Below are positions 24,887 through 33,860 of a stretch of 64,000 nucleotides of DNA, one piece after another. The DNA is from Nocardioides antri. GTDB taxonomy: Bacteria > Actinomycetota > Actinomycetes > Propionibacteriales > Nocardioidaceae. The position numbers were made by a program, and so were the translations under genes. How positions within the stretch are numbered: position 1 is the first letter of the stretch; the number at the start of each line of letters is the position of its first letter. Location of the stretch: the NCBI RefSeq assembly GCF_008373765.1, contig NZ_VUJW01000001.1:744189-808188 (forward strand), in the 5' to 3' direction. The notes beneath the pieces are model-generated. The model worked only from the letters and a program-made list of their open reading frames with translations, searched no databases and was not told where the DNA came from.

Positions 24887-26100
24887 TGGCCATCAACCTC
24901 GAGATTCCCAAGAAGCACCGGGCGCTGATCGACCAGGCCCACCAGGTCGCGATGAACATGCTGCGACCGATCTCCCGCAAGTACGACATCGCCGAGCACG
25001 AGTACCCCAAGGAGCTCGACCTCCTCGCCGCGATGATCGACGGCCTGGAGGAGTCCGGTGCGAGCGAGGGTGCCGGCGCTGCCGGTGTCCGGCGCGAGGG
25101 CATCGCGGACGACAAGACCGTCAAGAACGGCGCCAACATGGCCTCCGTGACCTCGATCGCCGAGATGTGCTGGGGCGACGTCGGCCTGATGCTGTCGTTC
25201 CCGCGCCAGGGCCTTGGCAACTCCGCGATCGCGTCGGTCGCCAACGACGAGCAGCTCGCCCGGTTCAAGGGCAAGTGGGCGTCCATGGCGATCACCGAGC
25301 CGTCGTTCGGCTCGGACTCCGCCGCCGTGTCGACCACTGCGGTGCTCGACGGCGACGAGTACGTCATCAACGGCGAGAAGATCTTCGTCACCTCCGGTGA
25401 GCGGTCCGACTGCGTCGTCGTGTGGGCCACGCTCGACAAGTCGCTCGGCCGTGCCGCCATCAAGTCGTTCGTGGTCGAGAAGGGCACGCCCGGCATGAAG
25501 GTCGAGCGGCTGGAGGAGAAGCTCGGCATCCGGGCCTCCGACACCGCGGTGATCACCTTCACCGACTGCCGGGTGCCCAAGGAGAACCTCATGGGTTCCC
25601 CGGAGGTCAACGTCGAGCAGGGCTTCGCCGGCGCGATGGCGACCTTCGACAACACCCGCCCGCTGGTGGCGGCGATGGCCATCGGCTGCGCCCAGGCGTC
25701 GCTCGACCTCACCCGCGACCTGCTCAAGGACGCCGGCGTCGAGATCGACTACGACAAGCCGGCCAACCTGCAGTCGGCGGCCGCCGCGCGGTTCCTCCAG
25801 CTCGAGGCGGACTGGGAGGGCGCACGCCTGCTCACCCTCCAGGCGGCATGGATGGCCGACAACCGCAAGCCGAACTCGCTGGAGGCCTCGATGGCCAAGG
25901 CGAAGGCGGGCCGGGTCGGCTCCGACGTCACGCTGAGCTGCGTCGAGCTGTGCTCATCGGTCGGCTACAGCGAGGCGGAGCTTCTCGAGAAGTGGGCGCG
26001 CGACTCGAAGATCCTCGACATCTTCGAGGGCACCCAGCAGATCCAGCAGCTGATCGTGGCGCGCCGGGTCCTCGGGCTCTCGAGCGCCGAGCTCAAGTGA
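24886..26100 (+). CDS. acyl-CoA dehydrogenase, FadE23-like
   Basis: A 404-residue acyl-CoA dehydrogenase. It retains ITEPSFGSDSAAV (about residue 135), VINGEKIFVTSGE and the C-terminal IFEGTQQIQQLIVARRVLG. It lacks the RxxFG motif (KDAGVEIDYDKP at that place) and the GGxGY motif (SSVGYSE), both of which its partner has. Start ATG 24886 shares one base with the stop of the partner gene (TGATG), so they are translationally coupled. A strong hairpin terminator follows 16 bases after the stop. The substrate is unknown, and lipid beta-oxidation is likely. Confidence 0.85.
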   Translation: MAINLEIPKKHRALIDQAHQVAMNMLRPISRKYDIAEHEYPKELDLLAAMIDGLEESGASEGAGAAGVRREGIADDKTVKNGANMASVTSIAEMCWGDVGLMLSFPRQGLGNSAIASVANDEQLARFKGKWASMAITEPSFGSDSAAVSTTAVLDGDEYVINGEKIFVTSGERSDCVVVWATLDKSLGRAAIKSFVVEKGTPGMKVERLEEKLGIRASDTAVITFTDCRVPKENLMGSPEVNVEQGFAGAMATFDNTRPLVAAMAIGCAQASLDLTRDLLKDAGVEIDYDKPANLQSAAAARFLQLEADWEGARLLTLQAAWMADNRKPNSLEASMAKAKAGRVGSDVTLSCVELCSSVGYSEAELLEKWARDSKILDIFEGTQQIQQLIVARRVLGLSSAELK

Positions 26101-26116
26101 GGTCCTAGCAGTCCGT

Positions 26117-26157
26117 ACGACGGCCCGGTCCTGGTTCGCCAGGGGCCGGGCTGTCGT
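26117..26157 (+). terminator. hairpin terminator after the acyl-CoA dehydrogenase operon
   Basis: A stem of about 18 pairs with a TTCG tetraloop (26135-26138), one bulged G and two G-T pairs. ACGAC at 26117-26121 closes with GTCGT at 26153-26157. Only a weak T-rich tail (TCATTTC) follows, as is common in high-G+C actinobacteria. Confidence 0.75.
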
Positions 26158-26177
26158 CATTTCGGGGCGGCGGCCGC

Positions 26178-26209
26178 GACAGTTTCACCGGCCGGCCGGT
26201 GAAACTGTC
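26178..26209. repeat. 32-bp perfect palindrome
   Basis: The 16-base unit GACAGTTTCACCGGCC is followed at once by its exact reverse complement. Two degraded forward copies of the same unit lie downstream at 26221-26235 and 26240-26255. It sits between the operon terminator and the sigma factor gene. Confidence 0.8.
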
Positions 26210-26220
26210 GCTGGGAGTAC

Positions 26221-26235
26221 GAAGTTTCATCGGCC
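26221..26235. repeat. degenerate copy of the 16-base unit
   Basis: GAAGTTTCATCGGCC matches the palindrome unit apart from a missing C and one substitution. Confidence 0.5.
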
Positions 26236-26239
26236 AAGC

Positions 26240-26255
26240 GACAGTTTTCTCGGCC
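26240..26255. repeat. degenerate copy of the 16-base unit
   Basis: GACAGTTTTCTCGGCC matches the palindrome unit at 13 of 16 positions and begins 5 bases after the previous copy. Confidence 0.5.
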
Positions 26256-26344
26256 AAGTCTGGGCCACCCCAGGCCGGAAGTCGCCAGCAGCTTCCGCGT
26301 GACAGGCTGGAGCGCCACCGCGAAGACCCTGCAGAAGAGGTGAG

Positions 26345-26830
26345 ATGCGGTTCGAGGAGGTCTACCGCGACCACGTGACGCCCGTGTGGCGTTACGTGCG
26401 CCTGCGTGTGCCCTCGGACATCGATGCGGAGGACGTGACCAGCCAGGTGTTCGAGAAGGCGCTGAGGTCGTGGCCGTCGTACGACGCGGGCCGCGGCAGC
26501 GTCGTCGGCTGGCTGCTCGGGATCGCGCGGCACGCCGTCGCCGACTGGTGGCGCAAGCACGGCCGCGAGCTCCCGGTCGACCAGGTTGGCGTCGAGGAGG
26601 CCGCGGTCGACGACCCCGAGGGAGACGCGCTGCGCAGCCTCGGCGCCGACGAGGTACGACGACAGCTCGGCGTGCTGACCCCGCGGGAGCGGGAGGCTGT
26701 CGCGCTGCGGTTCGGCAGCGAGCTCACCTCGGCCGAGATCGGCGAGGTGCTCGGCATCTCGGCGACCGCCGCCCGGATGCTCGTGCACCGCGGCGTCGGC
26801 CGGTTGCGGGAGGTGATGACCGATGGATGA
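26345..26830 (+). CDS. ECF RNA polymerase sigma factor
   Basis: A 161-residue sigma-70 family protein made of region 2 (FEEVYRDHVTPVWRYVRLRV, DIDAEDVTSQVFEKALRSW, GWLLGIARHAVADWWR) and region 4 (LTPREREAVALRFGSELTSAEIGEVLGISATAARMLVHRGVGRLRE). It has no C-terminal extension. The following gene overlaps by 8 bases and encodes a membrane protein in the usual anti-sigma position. GAAGAGGTG precedes the ATG. The regulon is unknown. The operon ends with an AhpD-like protein, a pairing often seen with actinobacterial ECF factors. Confidence 0.88.
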   Translation: MRFEEVYRDHVTPVWRYVRLRVPSDIDAEDVTSQVFEKALRSWPSYDAGRGSVVGWLLGIARHAVADWWRKHGRELPVDQVGVEEAAVDDPEGDALRSLGADEVRRQLGVLTPREREAVALRFGSELTSAEIGEVLGISATAARMLVHRGVGRLREVMTDG

Positions 26831-27401
26831 GCAGTACGACGCGGTCGAGCGGTGGGACGACGAGCTCGGCGACCTGCTCGCCGGGCGCGGCGGTCGAGCC
26901 GTCCTCCCGACCGAGCAGTGGCTGGCGAGCGCGGCCCGCCCGACCGTCCCTGGCACCGTCGTCGCACGGGTCGACCACGCCGTGGGCGTCGTCTCCCGGC
27001 GCGATGACCGACCGTCGCGGTGGCTCACCGTGGTCGCGATCGGGCTGGCCGCGGCGTTCGTCTTCCAGGGCGTCGGCAACCTGGTCGCAGGGGAGTGGGT
27101 CGCGGACAACCTCGGTGAGCCCTACGCGCCGCACCCGTTCCGTGAAGGCGGCCTGGCGATGATCGCGATCGGCGTCTGCGCGGCGGCCGGCGCCGTCAGC
27201 CGACGGTGGAGCACGGCATCGGTGCTGACCTGCACCCCGCTGGCGATCGGGCTCGGGCTCCACGGCTTCACCGAGGTCGGGGTCTTCGCCGCCGGCGTCG
27301 CGCTGCACCTCACGGAGGGCACGCTCGGGATCCTGCTGGCCGTGTGCTGGTGGCTGGACCGACGTGACAGGGCAGCCGCCCGCCGCGAAGTCAGGACATG
27401 A
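26823..27401 (+). CDS. membrane protein in anti-sigma position
   Basis: A 192-residue protein. About 65 polar N-terminal residues (MDEQYDAVERWDDELGDLLAGRG) are followed by about four hydrophobic segments between residues 67 and 180. The soluble N-terminus plus membrane domain and the 8-base overlap with the sigma gene suggest an anti-sigma role, but I see no HxxxCxxC zinc motif or other known anti-sigma signature. Function is therefore inference from position only. Confidence 0.7.
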   Translation: MDEQYDAVERWDDELGDLLAGRGGRAVLPTEQWLASAARPTVPGTVVARVDHAVGVVSRRDDRPSRWLTVVAIGLAAAFVFQGVGNLVAGEWVADNLGEPYAPHPFREGGLAMIAIGVCAAAGAVSRRWSTASVLTCTPLAIGLGLHGFTEVGVFAAGVALHLTEGTLGILLAVCWWLDRRDRAAARREVRT

Positions 27402-27829
27402 GGTCCCTGACACCGACGCGCGCCTTCGGGATCGCGCTGGCCGTGCCCCAGTTCGTGATCGGCGTCTGGGCGGTGCTGAGCCCGCGCGGGTGGTACGACA
27501 GCTTCCCCGGGATCGGCCCCGCGCTCGCCGCGGCCGAGCCGCCGTACAACGCACACCTGGTCACCGACGCCGGCGCGGGCTTCCTGGCCACCGGCGGCCT
27601 CCTGCTCGGTGCCTGCCTGCTCGGCGGCGCGGCCGAGATGCGCGTCGCCGCAGCCGGCTACCTGCTCTTCGCCGCGCCGCACCTCGTCTACCACGCGCTC
27701 AACCCGTCGCCGCTGCTCGACGCGGCCAACGACGTGCTCAACGTGATCCTGATCGGGGCCCAGGTCGCGGGCGCCGTCACCCTCATCGCGCTCACCACTC
27801 ATCGGAAGGAACCAGCATGGGCATCCTGA
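27398..27829 (+). CDS. small integral membrane protein of unknown function
   Basis: A 143-residue protein with four hydrophobic segments (FGIALAVPQFVIGVWAVL; AGFLATGGLLLGACLL; AAGYLLFAAPHLVYHAL; VILIGAQVAGAVTLIAL). The His pair in PHLVYHALNP is a family-like feature. It overlaps the preceding stop by 4 bases (ATGA) and the following start by 13 bases. No known function; it belongs to the ECF operon. Confidence 0.72.
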   Translation: MRSLTPTRAFGIALAVPQFVIGVWAVLSPRGWYDSFPGIGPALAAAEPPYNAHLVTDAGAGFLATGGLLLGACLLGGAAEMRVAAAGYLLFAAPHLVYHALNPSPLLDAANDVLNVILIGAQVAGAVTLIALTTHRKEPAWAS

Positions 27830-28365
27830 AGCGGATCTGGGTCCACCTGAAGGTCATTCGCAAGGCGCGCCGCAACCGCGGCGACCTCCTGGGCTGGCTG
27901 GTGCGCAGGCCCCAGCTCCTGCTCGCGCAGGGCACCTACGAGTCGTCGCTGCTCCTCATGGGGCGGGTGCCGGGCGAGCTGAAGACGCTCGCGGTGGCGA
28001 AGGCGGCGATGATCGTCAACTGCGAGTACTGCCTCGACATCGGCGCCGAGATCGCGCGCACCGAGGGGATCTCCGACGAGAAGCTGCAGGCGCTGCTGAC
28101 CTACGAGGACAGCACGGTGCTCAGTGACGACGAGAAGCTCGTGGTCGCGTTCGCGGCCGCCGTCTCGTCCTCGCCGGCGGTCGTCCCGGAGGACCTCCGC
28201 GCGCGCCTGGAGGCGCGGTTCAGCCGAGCGCAGATCGCCGAGCTCGCTGCGGAGATCACCTGGGAGAACCAGCGTGCGCGCCTCAACCAGGCGCTCGCCG
28301 TCCGCCCGTCCGGGTTCTCCGACGGCGCCTTCTGCCTGGTCCCGGAGCCCGCGAAGACCTCCTAG
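27817..28365 (+). CDS. carboxymuconolactone decarboxylase / AhpD-like protein
   Basis: A 182-residue protein of the AhpD-like fold. A basic N-terminus (RIWVHLKVIRKARRNR) precedes the active-site region IVNCEYCLDIGAEIA. The redox CxxC is present, but the His normally four residues after the second Cys is Gly. The second conserved half contains LSDDEKLVVAFA and TWENQRARLNQAL. It may handle peroxides or act as a redox relay in the ECF operon. GGAAGGA lies 6 bases before ATG 27817. The stop overlaps the convergent galK stop by 4 bases. Confidence 0.84.
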   Translation: MGILKRIWVHLKVIRKARRNRGDLLGWLVRRPQLLLAQGTYESSLLLMGRVPGELKTLAVAKAAMIVNCEYCLDIGAEIARTEGISDEKLQALLTYEDSTVLSDDEKLVVAFAAAVSSSPAVVPEDLRARLEARFSRAQIAELAAEITWENQRARLNQALAVRPSGFSDGAFCLVPEPAKTS

Positions 28366-29480
28366 GAGGGTCGGCCGACGGCCGCACCTTCCGCCGGCAG
28401 CACCGTGAGGTGCGTGGGCGCGCGGAGCCCGTCCGCGGCGAACGCCGTGTCGATGGCGTCCTGTACGGCGGTCGCGCGCTCCTCGGGAACGAGCGCAATC
28501 GACGAGCCGCCGAACCCGCCGCCGGTCAGTCGGGCGCCGAGCGCGCCGGCCTCGACCGCGGTCGCGACGGCGAGGTCGAGAGCGGGCGTCGATGCGGCGT
28601 AGTCGCCCCGCAGCGAGGCGTGGGAGGCGCTGAGGATCGTCCCAACGCGGTCCCAGTCGCCCGCCGCCACCGCCGTGACCGTGTCCTCGACCCGGGCGCT
28701 CTCGGAGAGCACGTGGCGGGCCCGGGCACGGTGCACGTCGTCGTCGAGACGGCTGAGGTCGTCGGCCCAGGCGAGCCCGAGGCGCGGCAGCTCGAGCACG
28801 GCGGCGGCGGCGTCGCACTCCGTCCTGCGCTGGGCATAGCCGCTCCCGGCGTCCGCGAGGTCGTGCGCGGCGCCGGTGTCGGAGACGAGGAGAACCAGGC
28901 CAGCGTCCCGGAGGGGGAGCGGGACGTGTTGGAGGCTGGTGTCCGCGAAGTCGATGAGGAGGGCGTGGTCGGGCTTCGCGAGGAGCGAGACCAGCTGGTC
29001 CATGCCCCCGGTCGGCGCACCGACGTACTCCCTCTCGGCGCGGCTGCACAGCGCGGCGAGCGGCTGACGGCTGCCCGGGTCGAGCGGCCGGTCGAGCAGC
29101 GAGCCGACGGCCAGCGCGACGGAGCACTCGAGTGCTGCCGAGCTGGACAGCCCGGCGCCGGACGGGAGGTCGCTGTCGATGACGAGGTCGAGGCCCGGCA
29201 GCCGCCACCCCTCGTCGCGGGCCGCCCACAGCACGCCGGCGACGTAGCGCACCCAGCCGGGCATCGCCGCCCGGCCGACGAGCGTGAGGTCGGCCAGCCG
29301 ACCGGTCCAGACTTCCCGGAACGCAGTGCTCCGGACCCGGACCCGGTCGTCGCCTCGCTCCCGCGCGGTAGTGGTCGTGCCGAGCGCGATCGCGAAGGGG
29401 AGGCACAGACCGCCGTTGTAGTCGGTGTGGTCACCGATGAGGTTGACCCGGCCGGGGGCGAAGGCGGTCACGGAGGACAT
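28362..29480 (-). CDS. galK: galactokinase
   Basis: A 372-residue GHMP kinase that phosphorylates galactose to galactose-1-phosphate. The galactokinase signature GRVNLIGDHTDYNGG is at residues 10-24, motif 2 LPSGAGLSSSAALE at about 105, and motif 3 ARLTGGGFGGSSIAL near the C-terminus. No galT or galE is adjacent, so this is an isolated Leloir gene in the window. It is divergent from guaB1 with 63 bases between the starts. Confidence 0.92.
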   Translation of the reverse strand: MSSVTAFAPGRVNLIGDHTDYNGGLCLPFAIALGTTTTARERGDDRVRVRSTAFREVWTGRLADLTLVGRAAMPGWVRYVAGVLWAARDEGWRLPGLDLVIDSDLPSGAGLSSSAALECSVALAVGSLLDRPLDPGSRQPLAALCSRAEREYVGAPTGGMDQLVSLLAKPDHALLIDFADTSLQHVPLPLRDAGLVLLVSDTGAAHDLADAGSGYAQRRTECDAAAAVLELPRLGLAWADDLSRLDDDVHRARARHVLSESARVEDTVTAVAAGDWDRVGTILSASHASLRGDYAASTPALDLAVATAVEAGALGARLTGGGFGGSSIALVPEERATAVQDAIDTAFAADGLRAPTHLTVLPAEGAAVGRPS

Positions 29481-29531
29481 CCCCCATCCTTACCCGGGGA
29501 CCGCGGGACGGACGACAGGGGGCAGCGGAGG

Positions 29532-30983
<1,452 letters not shown>

Positions 30984-30990
30984 CCGGCGG

Positions 30991-31545
30991 GTGACCGGCA
31001 CGGCGCGGGTCCTGGTCGTCGCGGCGACCAAAGCGGAGGCCGCGTACGTCCCGGCCGACCTGCCGCTCCTCATCACCGGCATCGGCAAGACCGCGGCCGC
31101 CACCGCGGTCGCACGGGCCTTGGCGTCGTACGACGACCTCGAGGGCCTCGAGATCCTCAACATCGGGACCGCCGGGGCTCTCCACGACCACCACGAGGGT
31201 CTTCACGAGCCGGGCATCGTGCTCAACCACGACATCAACGCCGACGCGATCCGGGCGCTCGGCTACGACCCGCACGAGCGGCTGCGGTGCGGGCCGGGCG
31301 AGGTGGTCCTGGCGACCGGCGACATCTTCGTCACCGACCCCGTCGTGCGCTCCCGGCTGGCGCTGCAGGCCGACCTCGTCGACATGGAGGGCTACGCCGT
31401 CGTCTACGCGGCGCAGCAGTTCGGTGTCCCGGTCCGGCTGGCGAAGCACGTCTCCGACAACGCCGACGAGCGGGCGATGGACTGGCCGACGCTGGTCGAC
31501 CGCAGTGCCCGCGCGTTGGGCGAGTGGCTGGCCGCGGCTCTCTGA
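30991..31545 (+). CDS. nucleosidase of the MTA/SAH nucleosidase-like (PNP/UDP) superfamily
   Basis: A 184-residue protein. LLITGIGKTAAATAVARAL (about residues 25-43), LNIGTAGALHDH and the ribose-binding VDMEGYAVVYAAQQFG are the conserved superfamily elements. The catalytic acid Asp in KHVSDNADE is also present. It is shorter than MTAN (about 230), with a compressed N-terminus. The substrate is likely a purine nucleoside or deoxyadenosine, given the guaB1 neighbour. GTG 30991 is the first start compatible with the fold. Confidence 0.82.
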   Translation: MTGTARVLVVAATKAEAAYVPADLPLLITGIGKTAAATAVARALASYDDLEGLEILNIGTAGALHDHHEGLHEPGIVLNHDINADAIRALGYDPHERLRCGPGEVVLATGDIFVTDPVVRSRLALQADLVDMEGYAVVYAAQQFGVPVRLAKHVSDNADERAMDWPTLVDRSARALGEWLAAAL

Positions 31546-31549
31546 CAGG

Positions 31550-32608
31550 ATGGGCTCCGTGGACGCGATCGGTCGGTTCGTCGTCCTCGAGCGGATCGGC
31601 GTCGGTGCCCACGCCGCGGTCTACCGTGCCGAGGACCCGGTGCTCGAGCAGCTCGTCGCGCTCAAGGTGCTCTCGGCACAGGTCGCCTTCGACCCGGACG
31701 GTCGCGCGCGGTTCATCAAGGAGGCGCGGCTGATGCGGCGGATCGACTCGGTCCGCACCGCCACGGTCTACGACGTCGCGCAGCTCCCGGACGGACGCCC
31801 CTACCTCGTCCTCGAGCTCGCCGAGCGCGGCACGCTCCGGGACCGTCTCGACGACCTCGAGCAGCGCGCTGTGGCGCTCACCGTGCGCGACGTGCGAGCG
31901 GTGGCGGCCGGGCTCGGCGCCGCGCTCGCCGCGATCCACGACCGCGGGGTCGTCCACCGCGACGTCAAGCCGTCCAACATCCTCATCCGGCCGGCGGCGG
32001 AGGGACACCCGCCCGACGGCTATCCCGACGGCGTCCTCCTCCGCGACGACGACTTCCTGATCCTCACCGACTTCGGCCTCGCCAAGGCGCTCGACTCGAC
32101 CCGGCTGGTGACGGTGCCCGTGGGGACCCCGGACTACATGGCGCCCGAGCAGCAGGCGATCGGCGCCCCGATCGACGGCCGCGCCGACATCTACGCCGCC
32201 TCGGCGGTCGTCGCCGAGCTGGTCGGCCGCACCCACGGTGCGCCGGACGCCCGGGTCGCGGCGGTGCTCCGGCGCGGGATGGCCCACGACCGCGACGACC
32301 GGCACCCCGACGCCCGCACCTGGGCCCGTGACGTGGTCGGAGCCCTCGACGCCAGCCTCGCGCCGGCCACCGTCCTGGGCCAGGCCCCTCCGGTGGCGAC
32401 GCCCACACCCACGCCCCCTGCCCCGGTACCCGGCCCTTCCCGCCCCGGGCCGGTGCCGGTCCTCGACTACAGTCCGGGCCAGCCGCCGGCCGTCCGCCGC
32501 CGAGGCTTCCCGGGCGGTCCGGTGCTGCTCGCTGTCCTGGTGGCGGCACTGATCGCCGTCGTGATCCTGGTTCTGCTCGCCCTCGACCACACCGGAGGGA
32601 CCCGATGA
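31550..32608 (+). CDS. membrane-anchored Ser/Thr protein kinase
   Basis: A 352-residue Hanks-type kinase. The Gly loop is IGVGAHAAVYRA (about residue 15), the ATP Lys is in VALKVL, HRDVKPSNIL is the catalytic loop, DFGLAK is the metal loop and GTPDYMAPEQ closes the activation segment. After a Pro-rich linker (about 280-320) comes one membrane helix (VLLAVLVAALIAVVILVLLAL), with only seven residues beyond it, so there is no extracellular sensor. Its stop overlaps the start of an ECF sigma gene by ATGA, making that factor the prime substrate candidate. An alternative GTG start lies 9 bases downstream. Confidence 0.9.
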   Translation: MGSVDAIGRFVVLERIGVGAHAAVYRAEDPVLEQLVALKVLSAQVAFDPDGRARFIKEARLMRRIDSVRTATVYDVAQLPDGRPYLVLELAERGTLRDRLDDLEQRAVALTVRDVRAVAAGLGAALAAIHDRGVVHRDVKPSNILIRPAAEGHPPDGYPDGVLLRDDDFLILTDFGLAKALDSTRLVTVPVGTPDYMAPEQQAIGAPIDGRADIYAASAVVAELVGRTHGAPDARVAAVLRRGMAHDRDDRHPDARTWARDVVGALDASLAPATVLGQAPPVATPTPTPPAPVPGPSRPGPVPVLDYSPGQPPAVRRRGFPGGPVLLAVLVAALIAVVILVLLALDHTGGTR

Positions 32609-33240
32609 TCGACCCGTCGCTGCTCCAGGCCGCCGCCGCCGGCGACGCTGCGGCGCGCGGAGCCGTCCTCAGCGACTACGCCGCGACCGGCGCCGAGGCC
32701 CGGATCGCGATCCTCGACGGCCTGGCGGGGCACGCCGCGACGGGCGCCATCCCGGCGACCGAGCTCCTGCTCGAGCTCGTCCACAAGCACCGCATCGCGC
32801 ACCCGGCGATCACCACCCTGCTGGTCGACCCGGCCGACATCGAGGACGCCGCCCAGCTGACGCTGATCGCGGTGATGGAGAAGATGGCGCAGTTCGAGGG
32901 GCGCTCCCGCTTCCAGACCTGGGTGCGCGCCATCGCCCGCAACGAGGCGCTCCAGGTGCTGCGGCGCAAGCAGCGCAAGAACGAGCCGTCGGGCGACGAG
33001 GTGCCCGAGCGGGCGGCGTTCAGCAGACGGCTGAGCTCCGTCGTCGCCGACGAGGTGGCGGTGCGCCAGGCTCTCGACCAGGTGCCGGAGCCCTACCGCG
33101 AGGCCCTGATCCTGCGCGAGTTCGACCAGCTGGGCTACGACGAGATCGCCGAGCGGCTGAGCGTCCCGGTCGGCACCGTCCGGTCCCGGATCGCGCGCGC
33201 CCGTGAGCTGCTCGCCAAGCAGGCCTGGAACTGGTCGTAG
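32605..33240 (+). CDS. ECF-type sigma factor coupled to a Ser/Thr kinase
   Basis: A 211-residue sigma factor. An N-terminal region with an insertion of about 45 residues (AILDGLAGHAATGAIPATEL) precedes sigma-2 (DIEDAAQLTLIAVMEKMAQF, FQTWVRAIARNEALQVLRR). Sigma-4 is VPEPYREALILREFDQLGYDEIAERLSVPVGTVRSRIARARE. No anti-sigma gene is nearby; instead the upstream gene, overlapping by 4 bases, is a kinase. Kinase-activated ECF factors are known (PknT-EcfP in Vibrio). In the usual DAEDLVQE box the last residues are QLT, offering a Thr. An exported repeat protein follows 98 bases downstream. Confidence 0.88.
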   Translation: MIDPSLLQAAAAGDAAARGAVLSDYAATGAEARIAILDGLAGHAATGAIPATELLLELVHKHRIAHPAITTLLVDPADIEDAAQLTLIAVMEKMAQFEGRSRFQTWVRAIARNEALQVLRRKQRKNEPSGDEVPERAAFSRRLSSVVADEVAVRQALDQVPEPYREALILREFDQLGYDEIAERLSVPVGTVRSRIARARELLAKQAWNWS

Positions 33241-33338
33241 AAAAAAGTCTCGCGATTCCGGGAACTGGCCGGGGGAGTGGGCGCATCCCGTGGATGAGGC
33301 CGGCCGCAGCGGCGGGCCACGATCCGAAGGAGACACCC

Positions 33339-33851
33339 ATGCGTTCCATCCGAATCCTGACCCTCGGCGCGGCGGCCGCCGCCGCCGGCATCGCTGCGTT
33401 CTCGGCGAGCCCGGCCTCGGCGGCCGTCGTCAACGGCAGCAGCTACGACGACGTCCTCTACGGCACGTCGTCCGCCGACACCATCTACGGCTACGAGGGC
33501 CACGACTCCCTCTACGGCTACGCCGGCGCCGACGCCCTCTACGGCGGCTACGGCTACGACTACCTCGACGGCGCCGACGGCAGGGACGTGCTGCGCGGCG
33601 GCCCCGACGGCGACTACATCGCCGGTGGCGGCGGCTCCGACCGGGTCTACGGCAACGACGGCGGCGACACGCTCGTGCCGGGCTTCGGACCGGACGCCGT
33701 CCGTGCCGGCTACGGCGACGACTACCTGTACGTGTACTCCGACGGCAACGCCGACTTCGTCAAGTGCGGGCCCGGCTACGACACCGTCTACTACGACACC
33801 ACCGACTTCGGCGACGAGTTCTACGGCTGCGACAACTTCGTCGCCGTCTGA
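33339..33851 (+). CDS. exported RTX-like calcium-binding repeat protein
   Basis: A 170-residue secreted protein. A signal peptide with a long Ala-rich core ends at SPASA-A (about residue 29). About seven degenerate nonapeptide repeats of the type GYEGHDSLY / GGPDGDYIA follow to residue 120, matching the hemolysin-type Ca-binding pattern but enriched in Tyr. The C-terminal region has two cysteines (KCGPGYD and YGCDNF), probably a disulfide. AAGGAGA lies 6 bases before the ATG. It may be the output of the kinase-sigma module upstream. Its role at the cell surface is unknown. Confidence 0.85.
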   Translation: MRSIRILTLGAAAAAAGIAAFSASPASAAVVNGSSYDDVLYGTSSADTIYGYEGHDSLYGYAGADALYGGYGYDYLDGADGRDVLRGGPDGDYIAGGGGSDRVYGNDGGDTLVPGFGPDAVRAGYGDDYLYVYSDGNADFVKCGPGYDTVYYDTTDFGDEFYGCDNFVAV

Positions 33852-33860
33852 GATGTGGGG

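Noticed and set aside
33261-33293. ECF-type promoter (GGAAC ... CGTG) before the exported repeat protein
   Set aside because: The spacing of 23 bases between the two elements is too long for an ECF promoter (about 16-17), so no site is annotated.
33339-33851. Tandem DNA repeats suggesting a CRISPR or minisatellite
   Set aside because: The repetition is protein-level nonapeptides with diverged codons inside a coding gene; no CRISPR array is present in the window.
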